Source: Piliocolobus tephrosceles
Taxonomy: Eukaryota; Chordata; Mammalia; Primates; Cercopithecidae
DNA: 64,000 bases
Assembly: GCF_002776525.5 (NCBI RefSeq)
Contig: NC_045436.1
Span: forward strand, 15,230,049 to 15,294,048
Direction of reading: 5' to 3'
Shown here: positions 33,353 through 45,000 of the stretch, piece after piece
Layout of the letters: each line of letters begins with the position of its first letter
How positions within the stretch are numbered: position 1 is the first letter of the stretch
Notes under the pieces: model-generated
Seen by the model: the letters and a program-made list of their open reading frames with translations, nothing else
Told to the model about the DNA's origin: nothing
The model's database searches: none
Translations under genes and position numbers: made by a program

Positions 33353-34829
33353 AGATAGATATTAAACATTATAAATAGTATATAACCAAATATGAATATA
33401 TTGCTCTTATCTTAATACCAGAGCCTTAATACTATGGACTTTATATACTTAACTATTTCTATATTTAGTTCTAAACCTCCCTCAAAAGTAAATTTTGTTA
33501 ACTGAAGAAGGAAATAGTATTACCATCTCAGTATGTTAAAAGTGCTTATTGACTTCTGTGATTTGGGGCAAGGATGACAGACCTGAAAGAAGGGTCATGC
33601 AGATTGATACCTCTCCGGTCACTGAAAACAGAGCTCAAGACACCCCTTTACTTAATATTTTCATTGAATTTGAATAAATGAATTCTGCTATCTGAGGGTT
33701 TAGCTAACTTTTTTCACCACCTAATTGCATTTCATATTTTTTATGTTTCTTATTAGATTTAAATGACATTTACTGGATCTTGAATATATTTTATGACTAG
33801 TTTGACTTAAATATCAGACTAGTGATGACTGCCACCTTCTCTCATCCACAGGGTAGAAAACATGGTCCTAATTGCTCCGAACACTCCTATCTTTATAGCT
33901 ACATTCCTGGCATATTGAAAGGTAGAAACTTCCATTTCTGAGTTTCCATTTCTAAAACTTTTCTAAGGACTCCACTTGATACATTTCAGGGATTGTGCCT
34001 GTCTCTGGACCAATCAACAGTGCCAGGAGGAAGAGATTATAGGAAAGGTCCTCTGATTCTCAGGTATGAAAATGAAGGGAAATGTGTCAGCCAGAAAATC
34101 CCTTAGATTTCCAGTACAGAGCCATTAAAACTCATGGGGTTAGATTTATTTTGCTTTAATTTAAGTTGATGAAGAAATGATATTCTAATTCTCTACTGGA
34201 AAAAGGAAAATTTCATAGACATTGGACTCTTCCCAACTACTAACCTTTCTAACCCTTCTCTTCAAGGGCTGCTCTTATATCCACATGTTGTCACAGCAAT
34301 GACTCACCCGTGTCTGCCCTTCTGGGACAGCACGTAAAGCTCCACACAAATTCTCCCTTTTCAAAAGTTGAACTTTGTAGCATGTAGGTGAAGACAGACC
34401 CACAGCTAGGGCCAGAAGAGCAGAATCCAGCCATTTCACTTTCTAAGACTGAAACAATTATTGAATTTGCATATAAGTACCTGGAAATGTTTCCAACTGT
34501 AAGCTGTATTAAGGACTCTAAAAAGCAACTTGTTGGGACAAGGTTAAAGCAAATAAGTGATACATGTACAGATAACAATTTTAGACACCAGAGAAAGGTA
34601 AACAGGTTATATTTGGATAAAGAACCTCTGGTAGCAATGAAGTTGGGCATTGGAGCATGACAGCTGTAGGCTGTCGCCACCAGGCAAGAAAATAGCTATT
34701 TCACCTTTACAAAATGCACTCAGATTTTCCTTTAGAAATATCTCTTCCCCATTGTACTGTAGCCAGGAACTTTGGAAGAACTGACTCTATCTCAACTTCA
34801 AGCTATATTATTTTACCTCACTTAAAACA
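33353..34829. other. Intergenic; overlapping unexplained open frames
   Basis: Single-copy-looking sequence. Open frames overlap on opposite strands at 34291-34680 (minus, 129 codons) and 34388-34660 (plus, 90 codons). I recognise neither; see findings. Confidence 0.5.
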
Positions 34830-35210
34830 GATATTGGTTCTAAGGGCTTTTTCCCAAACCCAGATCAATCAGCATTTGTCTTCTTCATGGCCACAGCGAT
34901 TGGCCCAATCAGAGTAAATCTCAAGACTTTTGTTCAATGATTATAGAATGTGACACCCTTTATCTTCTTGGATGTGAACCAAGTAACCTGTTGGCCTGGT
35001 TGCCCTGCTATCAGCAACCATTTTGTGAATATGATGGGAGCCAGAATAGAAAGGAAGGAACAGCCGAGAGAATCACAGGAAACTGAGAGACTGCCTTGAT
35101 CAAAATATACCTGGACTTTTCAGATATGTGAGCCAAAAAATCTAGTTTATGGTTTATGCTAATTTAAGTTGGGGATTTGTTACTTGCAACCAAAAGTATT
35201 ACTACTAATA
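34830..35210 (+). mobile_element. Old LTR-like repeat (MaLR-like, tentative)
   Basis: Contains 'tggccacagcgattggccca', 'acctggacttttcagatatgtgagcc' and 'agttggggatttgttacttgcaaccaaaag', a chain of motifs known from an old multi-copy LTR-like family. The exact name is uncertain. Confidence 0.5.
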
Positions 35211-35222
35211 TGTTAAGTATCT

Positions 35223-35272
35223 ACTAGGTTGGTGCAAAAGCAATTGGAGTTTTCGCCATTTGAAAGTAATGT
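35223..35272 (+). mobile_element. MADE1 (mariner MITE) half element
   Basis: 'ctaggttggtgcaaaagcaattggagttttcgccattt' matches the left half of the 80-bp palindromic MADE1 element (Hsmar1-related). The right half is missing. Confidence 0.85.
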
Positions 35273-35505
35273 AGTATTCATCCAGGAAATGAACACTAGA
35301 AAATAGTGAAGGTTAAACTAATTACTATCATATATTTTCATTCACTATAGCATTTCATAGCTATAAGACTATCAGATGGAAATTCACACATACATAATCA
35401 ACTAATAGTTGACAAGGGTGCCATAATACACAATGGGAAAAGTATAGCCCATTCAATTAGTGGTGTTGGGAAAATCGGACATCCACAAGTAAAAGCATGA
35501 AATTG

Positions 35506-35587
35506 GGCCGGGCGCAGTGGCTCACTCTTGTAATACCAGCACTTTGGGAGGCTGAGGCAGGTGGCTCACGAGATCAGGAGTTCAATA
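35506..35587 (+). repeat. 82-bp Alu 5' stub with TSD
   Basis: The first 80 or so bases of an Alu (ggccgggcgcagtggctcac to gatcaggagttcaata) without the rest of the element or a poly-A tail. It is flanked by direct copies of atgaaattg (35497-35505 and 35588-35596), which in an uninterrupted L1 would be a single copy. Confidence 0.9.
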
Positions 35588-36127
35588 ATGAAATTGGACC
35601 CTTGTCTTACACCATACGCAAAAATTAAAGCCTCAAATGGAAGATTTGAAGTCACAAAACTAGAAGAAAATGTAGGGGAAAAGCTCCTTGACGTTAGTCT
35701 TGGAAATGATATTTTAGATATGACATCCAAAGCACAGGCAACAAAAGCAAAAATGAACAAGTGAGACTACATCAAACAAAAGAGCTTCTGCGCAGCAAAG
35801 GAAACAATCAACAAAATGCAAAGGCAACCTACAGAATGGGGGAAATATTTGCAAATCACAGATCTGGTAAGAAGTTAATAACCAAAATATGTAAGGAACT
35901 CACACAACTCAAAAGCGAAAATCAAGTAACCTAATTAAAAAATGGGCAAAGGATCCAAATAGATATTTTTCCAAAGAAGACATACAAATAGCCAACAGGT
36001 ACGTGAAAAGGTGCTCAACATCACCCATCACTAAGGAAATGTAAATCAAAACCACAGTGAAATATCACCTCGCATCTGTTAGCATGACTGTCATAGAAAA
36101 GACAAGAGATAACAAGTGTTGGCAAGA

Positions 36128-36286
36128 ACGTGGAGAAAAGAGAACCCTTGTACACTGTTGATGGTACTGTAAATTGATACACGTGGAGAAAAGGGAACCC
36201 TCGTATACTGTTGATGGAACTGTAAATTGATACACGTGGAGAAAAGGGAACCCTTGTATACTGTTGATGGAACTGTAAATTGATAC
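36128..36286 (+). repeat. 53-bp unit in three tandem copies
   Basis: Units at 36128-36180, 36181-36233 and 36234-36286, each beginning acgtggagaaaag and containing 'actgttgatgg(t/a)actgtaaattgata'. It is a local triplication of L1 ORF2 sequence. The antisense frames at 36065-36319 show the same periodicity and are not genes. Confidence 0.95.
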
Positions 36287-36496
36287 AACCATGTGGAAAA
36301 CAGTATGGATGTTCCTCAAAAAATTAAAAATAGAACTACCACATGTACCAGCAATCTCTCTTCTAGGTATATAAACAAAGGAAATAAAATTAGTATTTAG
36401 AAGATGTGTCTACAGTCCTGTGTTCATTCAAGTGTTATTCACAATAGACGAGCTACTAAACAATGTAAGTGTTCATTGAAAGGTAAAGAAAACGTA

Positions 36497-36522
36497 CACA
36501 CACACACACACACACACACACA
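36497..36522. repeat. (CA)n microsatellite
   Basis: About 12 CA units inside the L1; another of about 8 units lies at 36895-36913. Confidence 0.9.
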
Positions 36523-37065
36523 ATGGAATATTATTCAGCCATTAAAAAAGGAAATCCTGCCTTTTGCAACAACATGGATGAGCTTGAAGGACATTATGCT
36601 TAGTGGAATTTGCTAGGAACAGAAAGACAAATACTGCAAATACTGAATGATCTCACTTGTATGTGGAATCTTCAAAAGTTGAATTCATAAAAGCAGAGAG
36701 TAGAATGGTGGTTGCCGGAGGCTGGAGTGTGGGGAAATGTGGACATGTTAGTCAAAAGGACAAACTTTCAGTGATAAGATGAACAAGCTCTGGGGATCTA
36801 ACATACAGCATGGTGACTATAGTTAATTATTGTACCTTATTGTATATATTTGAGATTTGATAAGAGATAATATTTTAAGTGAACCTCACCACACATTCAC
36901 ACACACACACACAAAAGGTAGCTATGGGTGATGATGGATGTGTTTATTAATTTGATTGTGGTAATCATTATAAAATGTGTAGGGATATAAAATCATCACA
37001 CTGTACACTTTGAATATATACAACTTTTGTTTGCCAATTAAATATTTTAAAGTTAAGAAAAAAAA

Positions 37066-39510
37066 TACCAAGTGGAAAAAACTATGAGTTAATTAGGACC
37101 AAGCCCTCTTTCAATGTTGCATACGTTTAGTAGCTCATTCAACTGCTTTTTATAAGGTTTTGATGCCAAATTTGAAAGCCCTTGTTAAAAAATATGCCCA
37201 GAAAGCAACACATTTCAGGGTTGCTTAGTCTAATATTTTCTCTGTACTAATCAGCTGCTCTATTATATAAAATACTCAATCTTAGTCATTCTTTTGAGAC
37301 AAAGCTTAGCAAGATGCTAATATTTAAAATTATATTCTTAGATGGGCAAGATAGAAGTTATAATTTGTTATTAAACAACTCGGCAGATATTAGTTTATCA
37401 GATTAGCTTCAGCAGAGATAAGAACCTTAAGGAAATCGAATACATGTATTATTAGGTCAAGGAAGTCCTGAAAGAAAGAGTTTTTTAGAGTGTGACGACC
37501 TATAGAGGAAGCAGGTCTGAGTGGGGAACAGAGGCTAAGGACAGGTGAAGGTGAAGAAAGAGTGGTAGAGTGACAAAAAGTATCCCCAAACTAACTGCAC
37601 TTAACTTTAATTCCCCCCATGCCAGTACTGTGTAGAGAGTGCTTATGAATTCTGTCTTAATGCTTGGACTGTGTATTTATATGACTATGAACCCTGACAC
37701 CAACACTTGGCAAAGTAATCAGAGCATGTCCTAGCACAAGAAGAGCTTTCAGGCCAGAAACTTGCTACAAACAACCCGAATGGATGCCATATTTTAAACC
37801 TTACACCCTGCCTTCCTACTCTCTTTCCCCACACCCTCACTCTACCTTATACTGTGAGTCAGTGATTTTCTTGGCAATTAGTCCTTACAAGACATTTGTA
37901 TGATATTTATTCTACACTTTTCGTCTAAACTGGAAATAAACCAGCTTTGTAAAAAACTTATACTTGTCTCACTGGAAACAAACAAACAAAAAAAGCAATG
38001 ATTAAGTACTAGAATTGTATCCAGACATAACCAAAGCTGGTTTAGCTCTTATTTAATAAACTTGGCTTCTCCTAAAGCAATAGGGCCCTTCTTTTCCCTT
38101 CCATTCTGCTATCTATCTACTACATCTTTGGCTGCGTTTTTTCTGACATATCAAATAAAAGATTGTTTGATTTAGGAGAGGTTTCCAAACATATCAAGTA
38201 AAAGATTATTTGATTTAGGAGAGGTTTCCAAATATTTATGGAGTAGCTTGAAAGAAAATCTTTGTAAAATCACTTTGGGAAAGATGTTTTCCTCCTACAG
38301 AATAAAGGTCTTTAAATCTTAAATGAGAAAGAAAGATATTAAATGAAGGTGTATAACTACTATTTGTTATTGATCTAGTATTTTATTTTAAGAAAATGCT
38401 TTTGTGTGTAAAGTTATAATATTAAGGAAATGTAATGTTTTGCATAGTTTTTAGAAATGAAAAATCCTGTTTTATATGTCTATGATTTGATTTCAGGGAA
38501 AGAAAAGAACACCATTTAAGCTTATTTGAAGTACAGTACCAATTTATCAGTAGATTAATGTCAAATCTTTCTATGTTTAAAATTCTGACCTTTTACTTTT
38601 ATTTTATTTAATGAGGAAATATTTTAAATTATACTGTTTAGGATTCTAGGTTTCAGATTAGCTCAGTCACCAGCAGCCTGTTCTTCTCCACTGGGGTTCT
38701 GGCAAAATGGACTAAGCCTGGTAGAACACCAAAGTTTATTGAACCACAGGAACTACAGAGTCTTAATTTTCCTCATCATTCTCCACTCCACATCCCCACT
38801 CCCACCATAAAAACTAGTAATACAATCCAGAAAAGAAACTTAGAGTTACTAACTCAAATAGAGTGTAGCAAAAAATCCCAGTCTCAGAAGAAAGATCAAT
38901 TTACATTTGTTTATTTGATCTCTAACAAAACATTCGTAAGTATGATGCCAAAAATTAAAATTCAGAAAGTCAGCTTAAACACACAAGTCATCATTCTTAT
39001 GATGGTCCCATGGCCAGTTGATAATTATGCTTCCTTCTTATAGCCAAAGGATCAGAATCCAATTTCTGCAAAGTATGTGAAGTACTTACCAGGAAGAACT
39101 TTTAAAAACGGCATGAGGCAAACTCCAGATCTTATTTTTTATTTCTCTCTGGAAATCTCTACTTCAAAGACAGAAGCTTTGATTGCCTGAGTGACAGCCT
39201 TAGAATATTATATTTGTTAAAAATCTTAAGGGAGTAAATTCTTCAGTATGACTTCTGACCTTCAGTGTACTGGTATAGTTCCAAGAGGGGAGAAAAAAAA
39301 AGGAACCTACAAAACTCTGAGATTGTATGTTGAAGAAATAGAGTGAATTTAAAAGATCTACCATGTTTTATTATTTGTAGCTTTCTAGCTCCCAAACATT
39401 GGTAGACAACTTCTAAATGTTAAAAAAAAAAGGTATAAATAGTCTGTGTAGCTCAAGTGCAAGCTTCTGATTTTGAATATAAAATGTAAGAGGAATGAAA
39501 TACATATGTT
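37066..39510. other. Intergenic, mostly single-copy
   Basis: No gene seen. The one clear structure is the 43-bp tandem duplication at 38146-38231. Confidence 0.6.
38146..38231. repeat. 43-bp tandem duplication
   Basis: Two copies of acatatcaa(a/g)taaaagatt followed by (g/a)tttgatttaggagagg and tttccaa, at 38146-38188 and 38189-38231, differing at about two positions. Confidence 0.95.
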
Positions 39511-39809
39511 GGCCAGGTGGAGTGGCTCATTCTTATAATCCCAACACTTTGGGAGGCCAAGGTAGGAAGATAGTTTGAGCCTACGGGTTCAAGGCCAGCC
39601 TAGGGAACATAGTGAGGCTTCACTTCTACAAATTTTTTAATTGGCCAGGCGTGATGGTGCATGCCTGTACTTCCAGACACGTGTGAGGCTGAGGCAAGAT
39701 GATCACTTGAGCCTGGGAGTTCAAGGCTGCAGCAAGCCATGATTGTGCCACTGCACTATAACCTGGGTAACAGATTGAAACCCTGTCTCAAAAAAAAAAA
39801 AAAAAAAAA
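39511..39809 (+). repeat. Old Alu (AluJ-like), full length
   Basis: Sense Alu starting ggccaggtgg with a 20-A tail at 39790-39809. The AT-rich inverted repeat begins soon after the tail. Confidence 0.93.
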
Positions 39810-40100
39810 GCATATATACACACACACACATATATAATATATGTGTATAAAACAAATATTGGGTAATCTATTAACAATGTAAGCTATATATATTTATATA
39901 TTGTTACTTACATTGTTAGCTATACATATATAGCTTACACTGTTAATTATATATAAAGCTCACATTGTTAAATTATATATAGCTTATGTTGTTTATATAT
40001 ATTATTATATTATATATACTTATGTATATAAAATATATATACTTTATTTTATATATATATATATATATAACTTACATTATTAATAGATTACCCAATAGTC
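39810..40100. repeat. AT-rich inverted repeat with tandem units
   Basis: A (TA)n/(CA)n block. Arms 39857-39883 and 40071-40097 are reverse complements in 26 of 27 positions (tattgggtaatctattaa... against its complement), and the complementarity runs inward as (TA)n. Between the arms, diverged units of about 33-36 bp contain 'agctta(c/t)a(c/t)tgtta'-like cores. Confidence 0.93.
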
Positions 40101-40522
40101 CCATGACATATTGAAACTACTCGACTCACTAGTAGAGATAAGACTAGGACCTAAGCCTCCCCTCCCACAGGACACATCTAAAGTTCATTCTACTGGGTTA
40201 CATATTGGCCAATTCCTAAGGTACCCACCTCAATGACAGAGTGCAAAGGCCTCTAAATAATAGCAGAAAGTCACACCAGTAAAGGTAACTTTCCCTCTGG
40301 GTGTGAGTTCTGTTCCTTTATGATTAAGCTAATTTTGATTTTTAAAATTAGCTCATTGCTTGGCTCTATGTAATTATTAACTCAAGAAAACTATCTGAGC
40401 TGCAGCCTTTGGGTCTACCTTTAGATCTAGTCACTTACCTACATGGCCTTTGAGCTTGCCAAGTCTTTGTATGTTTCTTCCTGTAAAGACAAGAAGGAAG
40501 TCTTTATCAAAACCTTGGGAAA

Positions 40523-40821
40523 GACCGTGCACGCTGGCTCATGCCTATAATCCCAGCACTTTGGGAGGCCGAGGAGGGAGGATCACAAGGTCAGGAGTTC
40601 GAGACCAACCTGGCCAATATGGTGGTGAAACCCCGCCTCTACTAAAAAAATACAAAAATTAGACCCGCATGGTGGTGCGTGCCTGTAGTCCCAGCTACTC
40701 AAGAGGCTGAGGTAGGAGGATCACTTAAACCCAGGAAGCAGAGGTTGCAGTGAGCCAAGATCATGCCACTGCACTGCAGCCTGGACAACAGAAGGCACTC
40801 TACCAAAAAAAAAAAAAAAAA
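40523..40821 (+). repeat. Alu, full length
   Basis: Sense Alu with a mutated start (gaccgtgcacgctggctcat) and a 17-A tail. Flanks share a ccttggg(a/g)a-type sequence, a probable TSD. Confidence 0.92.
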
Positions 40822-41838
40822 TGCCTTGGGGAGACCTTATCAAAATCTTGATCAGGAAGCCAGATCTGTTGGCAATGAATAGTTGGGTTTCTGTTTAAGT
40901 AATTAACTTTCCTCAATTATTTTTTAACATGGAAATTTCACTGGACTGAATCAGGATTTCCACAATTCTAGTCAAGAAACAGATAGATTCATGAGGCCCA
41001 AGAGTCTAACTCAGGTCTGAGCAGAGCAAGAATTAATTATATAGAACCGAATGAATTGATGAGGGATAGCTGTGGGGTTTTGTTTGGAACACTATTGGTG
41101 TTTAAAAGTTCCATTTTTCTAGATATATGAGGAGCCCCTTTCTCTGAAGCAGTCTATCACTCATAACAATTTAGTGGATTATATCTTAATAAACTAAAAT
41201 GTACATTTACAAATAATATATTTTTCTTCCTGCCCGATTCCTCCAGAATTTGGAAACTCTGAATATCTTAATTTCATGGCAATGTAAGTGTTTGTATAAG
41301 TTTGATTAAAAACAAAAAAAGAAAATTGAGATAGTAAAACTAATAGTAACTATTATAGGATTACAGTGAGTTTAAAAAAGAAAAAATATATAATGCATTT
41401 AGAACAATCTCTGAGTTTAGTAAGTACTCAATAAAGTTTATTTTATTCTTATTTTTTATTTGTATTGTTTTATTTTTATCTGTTCTCTGTTAGCAATTAT
41501 CCCAATAGATCCAATGCTGAACTCAAAACACCGACCAGGCGTGAACACCTGGCAGGTCCCAGCCCAGCCTGCCCAAGCCTTTGCTCCCCGCTCCAACCTA
41601 TCCCTTCCAAAAATGGATCAAGAAATTCTACTTTGATGGTGCTAGCAACTTTAGCCACAGCTGAAATTATTTGAATATCCTGACTATTCCTTATGTAAAT
41701 ATGTATAGACTGTTATGAAAATGATTCATGAACTTTTCAATTCCATAGTCAGAATATTTTCTCATGTTTAAAGATTATGTGACTAGAATGTTCCGTGATA
41801 ATATAATAAATTTGTATGAATTGCTGCATACAAAAGAT
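40822..41838. other. Intergenic, no gene seen
   Basis: AT-rich; a GC-richer patch at 41520-41620 lies in a 69-codon frame (41465-41674) without a known domain. Confidence 0.55.
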
Positions 41839-42035
41839 TATTTTTTTTTCTTTTCATCCTTTACTTTAGAATCAGGGGTATGCATGGAGGTTTGTTACAA
41901 AGCTATATTTCATGATTCTGAGGTTTGAAGTACAAATCAATCTGTCACGGAGGTAATGAGCATAGTACCCAATAGGTAGCTTTTTCAAACTTTACCCCTC
42001 TTTCTCTCTTTATTCTCCAGTGTCTGGTGTTCCCA
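41839..42035 (-). mobile_element. L1 3' end fragment
   Basis: Antisense L1 3'UTR: T-rich start (41841-41850), 'atggaggtttgttacaaagc', 'gaggtaatgagcatagtacccaataggtag', then loss of similarity after about 42035. Confidence 0.85.
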
Positions 42036-45000
42036 ACAAAAGACTATTATTCAAAGGAAAGAAGCATTTTTTTTTTCATAGGGTTAATGAAATTCCTTTC
42101 AATATTCTAGTTTTAAATATGGTTTCCCATATAGTGTTTAGTATATGATACTATACTTTTAAAGTGTCCATCCAAAATTCCAATCTTTAATGTTGTTTCA
42201 TTCCATTTTTTCTTCTCAAAAAACTAGTTTGTTATAGTTAAGTTGTTGATATAGCCAAGATAAAACTGCAAAATCCTCAACTATTCTTTCAGTCTTTCTT
42301 GTTTAAATGTGGATATTGAGAACAAAAGAGCAAGTCTATGAACTACATGTATATACTTCTGTTAAGAGATAAAATCCAAAAGGCTCTAAAAATACTGTAC
42401 CAAACTTTATATCAGAAGGGAAAGTTTTAATTATTAGGGGCTAACGAGTTTTGTGTAAGTATAAATCAAGTTCGCTCCAAACTGTATGTGTCTGGATGTT
42501 GCTGAATATCTGCCCTTGGGTAAGCCTTTGTAGTCTTAATTTGCTTATTCATACTCTTTCTTTTTTCTTTTGGTTTTAACTCAGAACATGTTCTTCTTAA
42601 TGTATTATATAGTGAAGAATTTAGGACACTAGCTGTTTGCAAATATATTGGAGTTGAGATTACTTCAGGGGCTAGAGCTATGTATAAACTCAGACTGTGG
42701 TAAATCATGTAAACATTTCAGTCTTTGTTTGAAAGAAGTCATTTTTTATTATATGGCCTTTTTCTGGGCAGAGTGCCTCTACCTGCCCTGTTTTCTTCTC
42801 TTTTATCAGTCATTTTATTTACATAGCAGTTTCTTTCAACTTGTAACTTACAAATTAACTTGACATAAAGCTGATTCTTTCTCAACGAGAAAAATAAAAT
42901 ATGCCATGTATTCTTCTTTTTTTATTAAACCATCTGTACCTCCAGAAGCAGAGCCCAAACCTAACAGCCTCTCACAATAGAAAACAAATATGCATTATTC
43001 TATGGAGGAAACTAAAACAGGGCTGTCCTTTCTTCATCTCTCTACAAATGGAAAAAAGCTTAATTTACGGGGATTTCTGCGAAAGGGAGTCTGTACCACA
43101 GGAGGAGGGTATAATAGCAATTACCAAAAAAAAAAAAAAAAAAAGGCCAGGGTTTCATTACAAAGTAATTAAACACCTTCCAGACCTTTGAAAGTTTGCT
43201 CAAGGTCCATTTGATTGTTACCAGAGGCTTTAAATATATAGGAAAGAGAGGATTAATTTCCAAATCAAAATATTCTTAATGGATGGCAACTGGAGAAAAA
43301 CAACGGCAAGTTGTTTTCTCAGGCATTCCGTTAAGTGTGCATTGTAAGACTTAATAAACAAACAGTGTTTACAGCATGTAGTGGCTGTGAGAACACAGGT
43401 GGAGTGTTAAGCGTGTAAATGGCACTAGTATACATAACTAAGGTGTTCCATTTCCTAACGTGACCTCTCAAAATGACAGGGTTTTACCCTGGCATAGTGC
43501 CTCTGAACAAAAGCAATAGATAGACACTGTGAAGGCAATAGGATTTAACCTGTGTGTTCAGTCAGCTGCTATTACACAACTGGGAAAAAAACCCTGCATT
43601 CCTAGGTAATCTGAGACTTAAAGAGACATAATACATGTTAATCATTTAGTCCGCTAAATCCATGAACCTATTATCGAAGTTTCACAGAATCAGAAATAGG
43701 AACTGAAATAGCAAGTGCTTTTGTGCTTTTCTGCTTTTCTGTCTTTATTCTAACATAGAATTATTCTCTATGAAATGACCACATACAACACCCAAAACAC
43801 AACATTTTTTACATAAAGCTAATGCGTCCAACTCACCACAGATATTTTCACAAACAACAAAATAACAGTTTTACTTTGTACAAAGCAATAGATCTCTAAT
43901 ACATTCATATCCGCAATTGCATCATGCATAGACAAAAATGCCATTAAATTATATTTATTTGGGCAATTTTATGATTTTCAGATTTGGACTAGAATTTTTA
44001 TGCTAGTCTATCCCCTGTCGCCTGTCATACAGAAGGTTAGTGCACACCAAAACCATCCTTGGAGATGCTATCTTCCCTTTATTAATCTTGGGGAACTGAT
44101 ACTCTATCTTTCCCTACCTTTCACCTTGATAGAGAGATGGGTTTCTGAATTTGCCTGTTGAATATACGCTTTCACCTCCAAGGGCCTTCAGGTTACAGTG
44201 CTGCTAAAAAAGCAAAACTCAGGTTCAAGAGTGCCTATTACCATATACCTGTTAAGTTTTTGTTTGTTTGTTTGTTTGTTTCTCACTGCTATGTACAAAA
44301 CCTCCCGATTGCCTATAGCTTTTCTTGATAGCTGGGGCCATGCCTACATGGCAGGCTAAGTCTTGTACATCTGTGAGATTTTAGATCCCCTTAGGCGAGA
44401 TTTCTGGAATTGGAAGCAATTTTGAGAGAGCAATTTCAAATCTTTGCTCCAAGAAAGTAGTAACATAATTTCCCACTAAAGCTATGACGATTTGTATCTT
44501 TAAAGAACAAAAGCCAATGGATTGTCAGCACGCTCAAAGAAAATATTGGCATTTTTCAAATAAAAAGTCTAGTTACTTTTCAGCCCAAGTCTTTTCTTTG
44601 GCAAAATCTTGTGGATCATATTTGGAACTTCTTTAGACATTTTAAACTCACAGATCCATGTGTTTTAAATGAAAATTGCCTACATAGGCTATGGAACAAG
44701 GTTTACCTTTATCACTGGATCACTACACCACAAAATAAACATTATTCGAAGCCACACCTTTTTTGTGAGGTTGACAAAACAAGGCAGCCAGATTTGAAAG
44801 GTTATGAATTCTGCAATGGAACTTGATTCATGGCATCTAATAAAGATATTTGAATGCTCCTGCCAAGTTCAGCAACAAGACTTGCCAGAACATAGAATCT
44901 CAAGTAAGCCTACCCTTAATCTTGTGTGAGAAAAGAAAACAGGCCCGCCAGCAGCAGCGGCTGGATTTGAGAATTCATCCCTGCATTTTTTTTTCTGGTA

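Larger units (their letters stand above)
35376..37065 (+). mobile_element. L1M (L1MA/L1MB-like) 3' end: ORF2 C-terminus and 3'UTR
   Basis: Sense L1: 'gttgacaagggtgccataatacacaatggg', 'acatcaaacaaaagagcttc', 'atgggcaaaggatccaaatag', 'acatggatgagcttgaagga', then the 3'UTR 'gggatctaacatacagcatggtgactata' and an A-rich end near 37065. All ORF2 frames are broken. It is interrupted by an 82-bp Alu stub (35506-35587) and carries a 53-bp triplication (36128-36286) and two (CA)n runs. Confidence 0.9.

Noticed and set aside
36065..36319. Minus frame with a repeated peptide
   Set aside because: The repeated peptide only reflects the 53-bp DNA triplication in L1.
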